Source: a virus. Taken from it: a DNA stretch of 43,039 nt. Shown here piece by piece: positions 17,591-24,036 of this stretch. A model generated the notes under the pieces. That model searched no databases, was not told the DNA's origin, and saw only the letters and a program-made list of their open reading frames with translations. Location of the stretch: positions 1 through 43,039 of IMG/VR virus record IMGVR_UViG_3300043410_000408, one strand, 5' to 3'. The position numbers and the translations under genes were made by a program. Every line of letters begins with the position of its first letter. The stretch's first letter is position 1.

Positions 17591-18031
17591 ATGTTTCCTT
17601 TTTTAAACCCTTGGGTTATCCTTGCGTTTTTAATGGCCTTGGGTAGCGTGTATGGCTACGGTCATCACCAAGGGTACAAAGAAAAGGAGCAAGAAGATGC
17701 TATTGTCATTGGTCAGAAAAATCAGGAAATGCAAGATGCAAAGGAACAAGCAGATGTCAAACTTGCCCAAGCCAAACAATCTTTGGCAGCTAAAAACTCT
17801 CAGCTTATTAGCGCTATCCATACTGGTCAGCAGCGGTTGTTCGTCAACGTCGCCACCCCGGCTGGATGTGCCTCCTCTAGCGGTTCAGAAACGAGAGCCG
17901 AACTTGACAGACAGACTTCTGAAAATCTTGTCGCCATCACCAACGACGGAGACAGCGCCATCGTCGAGCTCAACGCCTGTATCGACCAATACGAAAAAAT
18001 GAGGGAGATTGTCCGTGGTAAAGCTAAATAA
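17591..18031 (+). CDS. Rz: Rz-like inner-membrane spanin
   Basis: The 146-residue protein has an N-terminal membrane anchor (WVILAFLMALGSVYGYGHH) and a long charged coiled region (residues 30-80). The C-terminal part is typical of Rz-type proteins in proteobacterial phages: ETRAELDRQTSENLVAITND, then GDSAIVELNACIDQYEKMR. Inner-membrane spanins join an outer-membrane lipoprotein to bridge and fuse the two membranes at the end of lysis. That partner is nested inside this gene in another frame (17754-18002). An HNH gene on the other strand converges on its 3' end, overlapping by eight bases. Confidence 0.85.
   Translation: MFPFLNPWVILAFLMALGSVYGYGHHQGYKEKEQEDAIVIGQKNQEMQDAKEQADVKLAQAKQSLAAKNSQLISAIHTGQQRLFVNVATPAGCASSSGSETRAELDRQTSENLVAITNDGDSAIVELNACIDQYEKMREIVRGKAK
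17754..18002 (+). CDS. Rz1: Rz1-like outer-membrane spanin lipoprotein, nested inside Rz
   Basis: This frame lies entirely inside Rz and would encode 82 residues from ATG 17754, which has AAGGA eight bases upstream. The start is a lipoprotein signal: a Lys-containing n-region, LSLLALSILVSSGC with predicted lipidated cysteine, then SSTSPPRLDVPPL, a Pro-rich mature protein. A short, Pro-rich lipoprotein embedded out of frame within Rz is the classic lambda arrangement. An alternative start at 17736 gives six more residues. This is the best candidate partner for Rz. Confidence 0.82.
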   Translation: MSNLPKPNNLWQLKTLSLLALSILVSSGCSSTSPPRLDVPPLAVQKREPNLTDRLLKILSPSPTTETAPSSSSTPVSTNTKK

Positions 18032-18488
18032 CGTGGTAAATTTTTTTAGCTTCAAGATATGCTTTATGAGCATCTTCTTTGTTATCAAAAACGCCAAGGT
18101 ATTTTGTTTTTCTGTTTATAGAAATTCCTGCTTGCCATTTTTTAGATTTTTCGTTCCAACAAACGCCAAGATAACCGCTTTTATTTTGTTTGTGAGGCAA
18201 TTTTTGATTATGCAAATTTTGTTGTTGATTTACATCACGAAGATTCTCAATTCGATTATCGTGTCGAACGCCATTTATATGGTCAATTTGTCCTTTAGGA
18301 AATTCACCAAAAAATATTGCCCAAATGAGTCTATGGCCTTTGTATGTTTTGCCACGATAAAAAACTTGTGTGTATCCATAAAAGTCAAGGCTATCCATAG
18401 ATTTACCGTTTTTATTTCGGATAAGTGTTCCAGTTTTTGGATAGTATGTAAAAGATTCTCGCAAATGTTGATAATCAAATTTATCCAT
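18024..18488 (-). CDS. HNH homing-type endonuclease with AP2-like DNA-binding domain
   Basis: The protein has 154 residues. The HNH part has HRLIWAIFFGEFP at 52-64, IDHING at 68-73 and RIENLR at 79-84; the C-terminal region (about 103-150, SGYLGVCWNEKSKKWQAGIS and YLGVFDNKEDAHKAY) matches an AP2-type DNA-binding fold. It is the only leftward gene between Rz and the endolysin, has its own GGAGG site, and overlaps the Rz stop by eight bases. Such free-standing enzymes spread by cutting alleles that lack them. It is related to the HNH at 25853. Confidence 0.9.
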   Translation of the reverse strand: MDKFDYQHLRESFTYYPKTGTLIRNKNGKSMDSLDFYGYTQVFYRGKTYKGHRLIWAIFFGEFPKGQIDHINGVRHDNRIENLRDVNQQQNLHNQKLPHKQNKSGYLGVCWNEKSKKWQAGISINRKTKYLGVFDNKEDAHKAYLEAKKIYHVI

Positions 18489-18514
18489 GTTTCCTCCAAC
18501 AAAAACTTAATTAT

Positions 18515-19114
18515 ATGTCAATAAACGTTGAACAACTCAAACAATTGGGTATTGGTTCTGAATGGGTGGATGCCTTAAACAATACTTTTGATAAATTTAA
18601 TATTCAATCTGTTCGTCAACAAGCGGCTTTTATTGGTCAATGTTCGCATGAATGCAACAACTTTAAAACCCTTGAAGAGAATCTGAATTACAAAGCAGAA
18701 ACATTGAATAAACTGTGGCCTCAACGATTCCCGACAATGGAGATTGCTAATGCCTACGCACACCAGCCACAACGCATCGCCAACAAGGTTTACGCCTCTC
18801 GCATGGGCAATCGTGACGAAGCGTCTGGGGACGGGTATCGGTTCAGAGGCAGGGGTGCGATTCAACTCACTGGGCATGACTCCTACTGGCATTGCGGTCA
18901 GGCGCTCTGTGAAGATCTCGTGGCCCAACCCGATCTGGTGTCCACGCCTAAATACGCTGCGTTAAGTGCTGGTTGGTTTTGGTCAACACACAATTGCAAT
19001 GCTTTGGCTGAAGCCAACAACTATGAAGCGTTGACACGCAAGATCAATGGCGGAACTTTTGGTTTGTCTGAGCGCATAGCAAAAACTCAGAAAGCATATC
19101 AGGTGCTGTCATAA
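18515..19114 (+). CDS. Endolysin, glycoside hydrolase family 19 type
   Basis: The 199-residue protein carries the chitinase-class I-like signature of many phage endolysins. QQAAFIGQCSHECNNFKTLE contains the likely catalytic Glu46 and is followed by ENLNYKAETL; YRFRGRGAIQLTGHDSY and LSAGWFWSTHNCNALA come later. Such enzymes cleave the glycan strands of peptidoglycan. There is no signal sequence, so release depends on a holin. The 25 bases before ATG 18515 lack a recognisable ribosome-binding site, unusual for this genome; the HNH gene on the other strand ends its promoter-side sequence here. Confidence 0.9.
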   Translation: MSINVEQLKQLGIGSEWVDALNNTFDKFNIQSVRQQAAFIGQCSHECNNFKTLEENLNYKAETLNKLWPQRFPTMEIANAYAHQPQRIANKVYASRMGNRDEASGDGYRFRGRGAIQLTGHDSYWHCGQALCEDLVAQPDLVSTPKYAALSAGWFWSTHNCNALAEANNYEALTRKINGGTFGLSERIAKTQKAYQVLS

Positions 19115-19145
19115 ATATATAACTCTCAACTCGTCTAATGTGAAA

Positions 19146-19568
19146 ATGCAAATCCGTAAAGTTGATATACGCAAAGACGAAAACAGAGAAGCCCTTTATG
19201 CACTTCAAAAATACTGTTTACCGTATGACAGACCGCATAGTACTGAGTATGGGTACTGGTGGGTTATTCGTGATGCGCTTGGTCATGAGCTTGGTTTTGC
19301 TGGCCTTGTATCCTCTATGCGTTGGTCTGATTGTGGTTACTTGTGCCGTGCAGGTGTTATTCCTGCTGCTCGTGGACAAGGTTTACAGAAAAAACTTATT
19401 AAAGTCCGTATTCGGCAAGCAAAGGCATTAGGTTGGAATTGGTTGATCACAGACACTTATGACAATCCAGCTTCTGCCAATAGTCTTATCTCGTGTGGGT
19501 TTAAAATGTTTGAGCCTACTGTCCCTTGGGGTGCTAAAGGCACTCTTTATTGGCGAAGGAAGTTGTAA
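19146..19568 (+). CDS. GNAT-family acetyltransferase
   Basis: The protein has 140 residues from ATG 19146 (GTG 19140 would add two). It shows the GNAT layout: an N-terminal strand-helix, ELGFAGLVSSMRW, the acetyl-CoA loop in RAGVIPAARGQGLQKKLI (R-G-Q-G-L motif), a following helix (RQAKALGWNWL), and DNPASANSLISCGFKMFEP, the motif in which a residue near Asn faces the substrate. It sits between the endolysin and metallophosphatase genes. The substrate is unknown; modification of a host protein or of the virion is possible. Confidence 0.8.
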   Translation: MQIRKVDIRKDENREALYALQKYCLPYDRPHSTEYGYWWVIRDALGHELGFAGLVSSMRWSDCGYLCRAGVIPAARGQGLQKKLIKVRIRQAKALGWNWLITDTYDNPASANSLISCGFKMFEPTVPWGAKGTLYWRRKL

Positions 19569-20537
19569 ATGGCAACGGAAAAACTGACAGACAATGAGTT
19601 TTTGGAGTTGTGGAATACCTACAAATCTGCAACTCTTGTGGCAAAGATGGCTGGCATATCTGAACGTCGGGTTCACAGACGTCGCAGGGCATTGGAACAA
19701 AAGCTGCAAACCACTTTGGATGCCAAAAGCCCTTCAAGCCGTCCAGCCACTGGAGCTTCTGCCATTCAAAAAGCACGGATTCAATTGGGCATTGAAAACG
19801 GTGTGGTGTTGGTTTTTAGCGATGCCCACTTTTGGCCCGGCTATCGGTCCACAGCATTCAATGGTCTTTTATGGGCTATTCGTGAGCTTAAACCCAAGGC
19901 AGTGATTGCCAATGGGGATTGTTTTGACGGTGCTTCTATCAGCCGTCACCCAAGCATTATGTGGTCGCATACGCCTTCTGTAATAGAAGAACTCAAAGCC
20001 TGTGAGGCAGCTATGGGAGAAATCGAAGAAGAAGCCAAGAAAGCCCGTTACAACGTCAAATTGATCTGGACATTGGGCAACCACGATGCACGGTTTGAAA
20101 GCCGTCTGGCAGCCAACGCTCCCCAATACGAACAAGTTAAAGGGTTTTCCCTTAAAGACCATTTCCCTGCTTGGCAACCTTGTTGGTCTTGCTGGCCTAC
20201 TGATGACGTGGTCGTAAAACACCGCTGGAAGGGCGGAATTCATGCCACGCATGGCAACACCTCAATGTCTGGCAAAACGATGGTTACAGGCCATTTGCAC
20301 AGCCTTAAAGTGACTCCATACACTGATTACAACGGAAGTCGATACGGTGTTGATACAGGTTGCTTGGCTGAAGTTGATGGACCTCAGTTCATGGATTATT
20401 TAGAAGATGCGCCAGTGAATTGGCGCTCTGGTTTCGCAGTACTGACATTTAAGGATGGGAAACTTCTTTGGCCTGAATTAGTTCACAAGTGGGCTGAAAA
20501 TCAGGTTGAGTTCAGAGGTCAAATCATTGATGTTTAA
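19569..20537 (+). CDS. Calcineurin-like metallophosphoesterase with N-terminal HTH-like segment
   Basis: The protein has 322 residues. Residues about 5-45 look like a small helix-turn-helix (SATLVAKMAGISERRVHRRR). The catalytic domain shows all metal motifs in order: DAH at 85-87, GD at 116-117, GNHD at 170-173, HATH at 225-228 and GHLH at 241-244. Its substrate could be a nucleic acid or a nucleotide; the HTH hints at DNA or RNA. It is the last gene of the rightward late module and ends four bases from the converging leftward block, with no clear terminator between them. Confidence 0.85.
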   Translation: MATEKLTDNEFLELWNTYKSATLVAKMAGISERRVHRRRRALEQKLQTTLDAKSPSSRPATGASAIQKARIQLGIENGVVLVFSDAHFWPGYRSTAFNGLLWAIRELKPKAVIANGDCFDGASISRHPSIMWSHTPSVIEELKACEAAMGEIEEEAKKARYNVKLIWTLGNHDARFESRLAANAPQYEQVKGFSLKDHFPAWQPCWSCWPTDDVVVKHRWKGGIHATHGNTSMSGKTMVTGHLHSLKVTPYTDYNGSRYGVDTGCLAEVDGPQFMDYLEDAPVNWRSGFAVLTFKDGKLLWPELVHKWAENQVEFRGQIIDV

Positions 20538-20541
20538 AACA

Positions 20542-20655
20542 CTAATCTAACGCTGATAACACTGAGAAGAAAAGTAGGGCTGCACAAGTTGTAAGCCCTG
20601 CTCCTAAAAACAGGATTGTGCAAAGCATGATGATGTTCCAAATATCATCATCCAT
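20542..20655 (-). CDS. Small membrane protein (37 residues)
   Basis: ATG 20655 follows AAAGGAAAAG. The product is MDDDIWNIIMLCTILFLGA followed by a second hydrophobic stretch, so most of it spans the membrane. A longer TTG start at 20730 exists but lies over two other ORFs. It overlaps the 32-residue ORF before it by eight bases. It is the last gene of the leftward block; function unknown. Confidence 0.6.
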   Translation of the reverse strand: MDDDIWNIIMLCTILFLGAGLTTCAALLFFSVLSALD

Positions 20656-20746
20656 TGTTCTTTTCCTTTCGATCAAATGCTCGAAACAAAATAACCAAAA
20701 CAGGAACGAAACACAACAATCCCAAATCAATCAATATCATTTTCAT
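20648..20746 (-). CDS. Very small membrane protein (32 residues)
   Basis: ATG 20746 has GGAGG six bases upstream; two further in-frame ATGs at 20752 and 20740 are possible. The product MKMILIDLGLLCFVPVLVIL plus a charged tail (FRAFDRKEKNNG) is a single membrane helix with a positive inside end. It overlaps the 57-residue gene before it and the 37-residue gene after it, in different frames. Its good ribosome site and overlaps support it, but its size leaves doubt. Confidence 0.5.
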   Translation of the reverse strand: MKMILIDLGLLCFVPVLVILFRAFDRKEKNNG

Positions 20747-20900
20747 TTTCATCCTCCAATGATTCGTTTACCAATTGTTGTTTGACAATTTCTAAACATC
20801 CAATGACTGTTGACATATACATTGAGTCATCGTATTTGTGAATCAACTCAAGCATTTCGTCAACAAGTCCTTGGGACAATTTACCTTGATTTAAGTTCAT
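20727..20900 (-). CDS. Small acidic protein, function unknown (57 residues)
   Basis: ATG 20900 follows GAGAGGA and overlaps the stop of the preceding gene as ATGA. The protein (MNLNQGKLSQGLVDEMLELI...) is helical and ends in a very acidic tail (ESLEDENENDID). A longer frame from 20915 would start inside the previous gene. The function is unknown. Confidence 0.7.
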   Translation of the reverse strand: MNLNQGKLSQGLVDEMLELIHKYDDSMYMSTVIGCLEIVKQQLVNESLEDENENDID

Positions 20901-21007
20901 TCGTCCTCTCCCCAAGGATGTTTTACAGCGTCAGCATACAAAGCCAAAGCCCCGCCAACTACAAACACGGTGACAACGATTGCCACGATCCAATCAATGA
21001 AGTCCAT
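20897..21007 (-). CDS. Small membrane protein (36 residues)
   Basis: The product MDFIDWIVAIVVTVFVVGGA continues with a short tail ending KHPWGEDE: one membrane helix. Its start shares a base with the previous stop (TAATG at 21005-21009) and its stop overlaps the next start as ATGA. That double coupling supports a real gene despite its length. Function unknown. Confidence 0.65.
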   Translation of the reverse strand: MDFIDWIVAIVVTVFVVGGALALYADAVKHPWGEDE

Positions 21008-21168
21008 TATTTACCTGCTCTTTCTTTGGTAAGAAATAAAAAACAGTGGCTTACTTTTTTTCGGGCAGTCACCAACCAGCGTGTTGCTTCAAACAGCTCG
21101 TCATTGGCAAACCTTGCACAGATCGTCACTTTGCCTGTTTCTTTGTTTCTTGCTTTTAGATAAATCAT
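21007..21168 (-). CDS. Small basic protein, function unknown (53 residues)
   Basis: ATG 21168 overlaps the stop of the 99-residue gene before it as ATGA, and its own TAA overlaps the next ATG. The sequence (MIYLKARNKETGKVTICARF..., then ATRWLVTARKKVSHCFLF) reads as a compact basic beta-alpha protein without a membrane helix. Not recognised. Confidence 0.65.
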   Translation of the reverse strand: MIYLKARNKETGKVTICARFANDELFEATRWLVTARKKVSHCFLFLTKERAGK

Positions 21169-21464
21169 GCTTTTTCCCATTCTCTTTCTTTGCGACCACT
21201 GAAAGAATCCACTGTCTTTCCTGTCAACTTTACTAATCCAAGCTTTTGCATTTCAGGCAAACGACGCCACACTTGGTCGGATCGTAGACCGCTTACATAA
21301 GCAATCCCATCCTTACCCATTGCCCCATTGCTTTCAAGGGCTTCTAGGATCATTTGGTAGTGTTTAGGAGCTGCATCAGTTATTTGTTCACCAGCATCTT
21401 TGCTAGTCTGAGGATCCGTAGTCCGAGCCCTCTTGAAGATCTTCGATAAAGTCCATTTGAACAT
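21165..21464 (-). CDS. Winged-helix-like small protein
   Basis: The protein has 99 residues. After a basic start it shows TTDPQTSKDAGEQITD, a helix, then AYVSGLRSDQVWRRLPEMQK and GLVKLTGKTVDS. This resembles a winged helix-turn-helix with recognition helix and wing, as in many phage proteins of this type. ATG 21464 follows AAAGGAAAG. Its first 62 bases overlap the end of the 87-residue gene in another frame. It may be a DNA-binding regulator of early genes. Confidence 0.75.
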   Translation of the reverse strand: MFKWTLSKIFKRARTTDPQTSKDAGEQITDAAPKHYQMILEALESNGAMGKDGIAYVSGLRSDQVWRRLPEMQKLGLVKLTGKTVDSFSGRKEREWEKA

Positions 21465-21666
21465 TGTCTTTCCTTTGCTTTAGAACCATCAATTTGCCGT
21501 ACAAAATGCTTTTTTGAGACATTTCATGACAGCGCTCTTGTTCAATCATTCGTTGCTTGTACTCTGGTGAACAATCGTCACAGATACTGGACACTTCTCT
21601 GACTACATTAGCCAGATAGATCCATTCCCTATACATTTTCTTTGTTGGAAAACAATCAGGTTTCAT
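21403..21666 (-). CDS. Small phage protein with CxxC motif, function unknown
   Basis: The product has 87 residues. Motifs CFPTKKMYREWIY and SICDDCSPEYKQRM, the latter a CxxC pair that could bind zinc, match a small protein I remember from other proteobacterial phages, without known function. There is no ribosome site before ATG 21666. Its start is three bases after the stop of a 25-residue ORF, so reinitiation may be used. Confidence 0.7.
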   Translation of the reverse strand: MKPDCFPTKKMYREWIYLANVVREVSSICDDCSPEYKQRMIEQERCHEMSQKSILYGKLMVLKQRKDNVQMDFIEDLQEGSDYGSSD

Positions 21667-21667
21667 A

Positions 21668-21745
21668 TTAGGTGGGTACTCGCTGCGTCTTTTGGGGCTT
21701 CACCTTATGAACTAAATCACTTGATTGGGCGTTATCCAGAAGCAT
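21668..21745 (-). CDS. Possible leader micro-ORF (25 residues)
   Basis: ATG 21745 has GGGGAAAG just upstream; the peptide (MLLDNAQSSDLVHKVKPQKT plus RVPT) ends at TAA 21668-21670, immediately before ATG 21666 of the next gene. That gene lacks its own ribosome site, so this ORF could drive its translation by coupling. It is too short for certainty. Confidence 0.4.
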   Translation of the reverse strand: MLLDNAQSSDLVHKVKPQKTQRVPT

Positions 21746-21774
21746 CCGCTTTCCCCATTAACCATTAAAACGAG

Positions 21775-22248
21775 TTATTCGTAGATTGGTTTGTTATAGC
21801 GATGCCATTTTTTGTGGCATGTTTCGCATAACCATCTAACTTCCAAGGGTTGTGTGTAATCATCATGGTGTCCTTCAATTTTGTGTGTTGAATTGCATTC
21901 GGAACAATTTGTAGGTCTTACAAGTTTTCCGTCTCTTATGGCATTTCCAGTTATTAAATGAGCTGCATAAGCCAATGGGTAAAGTTTTTTGTACTTTTCC
22001 ATAGCTTTTTTGTGAGCCAATTTTCCAGATTGTGTTTTTGCATAATCTTTTCTTGCTTGAACTCGATCAGGTCTGTTTCCCCTTTTCTTGTCATAAGCTT
22101 GAATTTTTTCTAAATTGGCTTCTCTGTGTTTTGAAACTCTTGCCTTTACGCATTCGATACATTTATTAAGATGACCGTCTGCCATTGCTGCATGTTTATA
22201 AAACTCAGATAAAGGCTTTTCTTGTTTACATTCCCTGCACACTTTCAT
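21775..22248 (-). CDS. HNH endonuclease with zinc-binding ends
   Basis: The 157-residue protein starts MKVCRECKQEKPLSEFYK and has a second CxxC (KCIECVK), forming a likely zinc ribbon. After a basic middle the C-terminal nuclease part has NCSECNSTHKIEGHHDDY and LCETCHKKWH, a Cys-rich HNH finger with paired histidines. It lies between the SSB-like gene and the small CxxC protein, separated from the former by a ten-pair hairpin. It is probably a mobile enzyme inserted into the operon. Confidence 0.88.
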   Translation of the reverse strand: MKVCRECKQEKPLSEFYKHAAMADGHLNKCIECVKARVSKHREANLEKIQAYDKKRGNRPDRVQARKDYAKTQSGKLAHKKAMEKYKKLYPLAYAAHLITGNAIRDGKLVRPTNCSECNSTHKIEGHHDDYTQPLEVRWLCETCHKKWHRYNKPIYE

Positions 22249-22259
22249 AGGATCTCCTT

Positions 22260-22288
22260 AGAACGGTATGTGCAGTATATACCATTCT
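22260..22288 (-). promoter_or_regulatory. Ten-pair hairpin before the HNH ribosome-binding site
   Basis: Positions 22260-22269 and 22279-22288 pair in the leftward RNA (one G-U) around a nine-base loop. The hairpin overlaps the end of the SSB-like stop codon and is followed within a few bases by AAGGAG of the HNH gene. There is no T-run, so it is not a standard terminator. It could hold down HNH translation or block readthrough. Confidence 0.6.
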
Positions 22289-22574
22289 AGAAAGGCAAAT
22301 CATCATCCATGTCTTGCACTGAATTTACAGGCTTGGCATTTTGACGGGTGGGTGTATTACTTTGACGGGGGGCGTCTTGTTTTGGTTTGATAGACAAAGA
22401 CAAGAACTTTTGACCATCTTTTTTTGCTACCTGCGTCCATCCGCTGATCCAGTACTCAGTGCCGTTCACGTTGAGTGATCCGTTCATATCTGGATGTTTT
22501 TCAGATTCTTTCTTTGTGTTTCTGAACAAAGAGCCGCGGTTAGTGTTATCGTATTCTTTTTTTTCGTATGACAT
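22287..22574 (-). CDS. SSB-like protein with acidic C-terminal tip
   Basis: The protein has 95 residues. It reads NRGSLFRNTKKESEKHPD, then a beta region (NVNGTEYWISGWTQVAKKDG, FLSLSIKPK), a disordered linker, and the end DMDDDLPF. This acidic DDDLPF tip is the hallmark by which single-strand binding proteins recruit partners. The core is short for a canonical SSB and looks like a reduced OB-type domain. It lies directly after erf in the operon, consistent with recombination or replication. Confidence 0.7.
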   Translation of the reverse strand: MSYEKKEYDNTNRGSLFRNTKKESEKHPDMNGSLNVNGTEYWISGWTQVAKKDGQKFLSLSIKPKQDAPRQSNTPTRQNAKPVNSVQDMDDDLPF

Positions 22575-22583
22575 CGTAGTTCC

Positions 22584-23201
22584 TTACTGTGATTTTGACT
22601 TCTTAATTGCGCTGCGGGTTGCAGCATCCATCTGGTTAGATAACCAAACCTCTTGATCTGATTCTAAGGTTGCGTCCTTAATCATCAAATATGCTTCTCT
22701 TGCTTTTCCTTGTTTTACTAACTCAGTGCATGACTGAGCCATTTCAAGCAAAAACTCTTTTTCATCTGCGGGGATGTCGTCGCCAATACCACCCTTGGGA
22801 GTAATGATTGGTGCATCACCTTTGCGACCTGTTGTTGCATCCAATGCGTCGTGCTCGACAATTTCAAGCGCAGTTACCCAAAGGTAACGCCTACTGTAAG
22901 TCTCTACAGCTCCCATGTTTTGAATTGGATGAACGCCTTTAAGATTTGCTTCAGCCATAGGACTGGTTAAAACGATGTTTGATCCATCTTCTGTGTCTGT
23001 GATGGTCAAGGTAGCCAACTGTGCGTCAAAGCTCACTACGCCACATAGACCAATCTCTGAAAAGATTTGTTGAATCTGTGGCAAAAAGTCACCTAGCTCA
23101 AAATATTGAAACCCAACAAACTTGTTAAGCCCAGACTTTTTAAGTGGAGTGGCTTGCAATTTGATACGTGCTTGCATCAATTTTTTATGTACGGAACTCA
23201 T
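22584..23201 (-). CDS. erf: ERF-family single-strand annealing protein
   Basis: The 205-residue protein shows the ERF pattern: an N-terminal helix, LKKSGLNKFVGFQYFELGDF, a beta sheet with TLTITDTEDGSNIVL, and the central NMGAVETYSRRYLWVTALEI followed by EHDALDAT. A hydrophilic C-terminal region follows. ERF proteins anneal single strands and help circularise or recombine phage DNA. Start ATG 23201 overlaps the upstream stop as ATGA. With the SSB-like gene downstream and RusA elsewhere it forms a recombination toolkit. Confidence 0.85.
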   Translation of the reverse strand: MSSVHKKLMQARIKLQATPLKKSGLNKFVGFQYFELGDFLPQIQQIFSEIGLCGVVSFDAQLATLTITDTEDGSNIVLTSPMAEANLKGVHPIQNMGAVETYSRRYLWVTALEIVEHDALDATTGRKGDAPIITPKGGIGDDIPADEKEFLLEMAQSCTELVKQGKAREAYLMIKDATLESDQEVWLSNQMDAATRSAIKKSKSQ

Positions 23202-23404
23202 AGCTTTTCTCCAAATGGGATTGACAACTCTTCGTTGATGATTTGTTTTTGACTGTTTTCATCCAGCTCAGAAAAATGACGCCATGCTCGTTGATCACAA
23301 TCGCAGCCATTTCCACCATTGATGACCAAACAATAAGCGCAATATTTATCGTCACTGGCGCTGAACTCTTCTACGTACTGTTCGTACAAACTTTTCAATT
23401 TCAT
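23198..23404 (-). CDS. Small Cys-rich protein upstream of erf, function unknown
   Basis: The protein has 68 residues. YCAYCLVINGGNGCDCDQRAW carries a CxxC and a CxC in 15 residues, suggesting a zinc site, followed by a helical acidic end. It is coupled to erf by ATGA and to the gene upstream by a four-base overlap. Not recognised. Confidence 0.7.
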   Translation of the reverse strand: MKLKSLYEQYVEEFSASDDKYCAYCLVINGGNGCDCDQRAWRHFSELDENSQKQIINEELSIPFGEKL

Positions 23405-23598
23405 TTGACTATCCTTTCCAATCTTTCGATAAATTTATCTCTGAGCAAATCCAAAATGTCTTGTCCATCAAGGGTTAAAACTTTTTTGATGACATATTCA
23501 TCTTCGTAGTCCAACAACCTTGTGTAGACAATCCTGAACTTGTATCCATCAAACTCAACATCTTTGATGAATTGATTGTGTTTAACGTCATACGACAT
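23401..23598 (-). CDS. Small protein, function unknown (start uncertain)
   Basis: From ATG 23598 the product is 65 residues (MSYDVKHNQFIKDVEFDGYK...), beta-rich first and then helical (GQDILDLLRDKFIERL). Longer starts at ATG 23631 and ATG 23721 would overlap the preceding small membrane protein by 16 and 106 bases; neither has a ribosome site, while 23598 has a weak AAAGA. The gene ends with a coupling overlap to the next. Confidence 0.6.
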   Translation of the reverse strand: MSYDVKHNQFIKDVEFDGYKFRIVYTRLLDYEDEYVIKKVLTLDGQDILDLLRDKFIERLERIVK

Positions 23599-23615
23599 CA
23601 CATCTTTAGACCAAT

Positions 23616-23804
23616 TCACAGTGCTGCCCATAAGATCAGTGCTGCAATTGCTGCCAGAAATGCCAACGCATAAGTCGCTGCCGATTGAAAGCTCAGTGGT
23701 CGTTGGTGATATTCCAGCCATTGGGATGTCTCGTATGAGTTTGGGAATGCTTCTTTTAAAGTACGGGGGTACTTTCTTGTGGTGGGGTGCAGGTCAGGCA
23801 GCAT
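23616..23804 (-). CDS. Small single-pass membrane protein
   Basis: The protein has 62 residues. The N-terminus RKYPRTLKEAFPNSYE is a motif I recognise from short phage proteins; the C-terminus is one hydrophobic helix (ATYALAFLAAIAALILWAAL). ATG 23804 follows AAGGA and overlaps the previous gene by 11 bases. Topology is likely cytoplasmic N-terminus. Function unknown. Confidence 0.7.
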   Translation of the reverse strand: MLPDLHPTTRKYPRTLKEAFPNSYETSQWLEYHQRPLSFQSAATYALAFLAAIAALILWAAL

Positions 23805-24033
23805 CTTGTTTAATCCTTCTCAAAACTTCTTGTGTAAGGTGGTGTTGTTGGTCAGATGTGAGCTCATCCCATACTTCGTCACCTAAACGCATTGCCATCT
23901 CCATGTCTTCCCATGCCGTGTCAATCAAGATCACACCGAATTCAATGCTTTCTGACAAACCCCATGCTGGTTCAGCAGGTGAATAATCAATGTCTATGAT
24001 CTCGAAAGTGAAGTCGCCAAATTCAATAACCAT
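23794..24033 (-). CDS. Small acidic protein, function unknown
   Basis: The product has 79 residues, acidic, with a beta-type start (MVIEFGDFTFEIIDIDYSPA) and a helical C-terminus (QQHHLTQEVLRRIKQDA). ATG 24033 has AAGGAG upstream. Its composition with many Asp, Glu and Trp residues (PAWGLSESIEFG, DTAWEDMEMAM) could suit a DNA mimic, but nothing else supports that. Confidence 0.65.
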   Translation of the reverse strand: MVIEFGDFTFEIIDIDYSPAEPAWGLSESIEFGVILIDTAWEDMEMAMRLGDEVWDELTSDQQHHLTQEVLRRIKQDAA

Positions 24034-24036
24034 GTC

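Noticed and set aside
18009-18524. Long rightward frame rich in Phe, Ile and Lys
   Set aside because: It is the antisense shadow of the HNH gene at 18024-18488.
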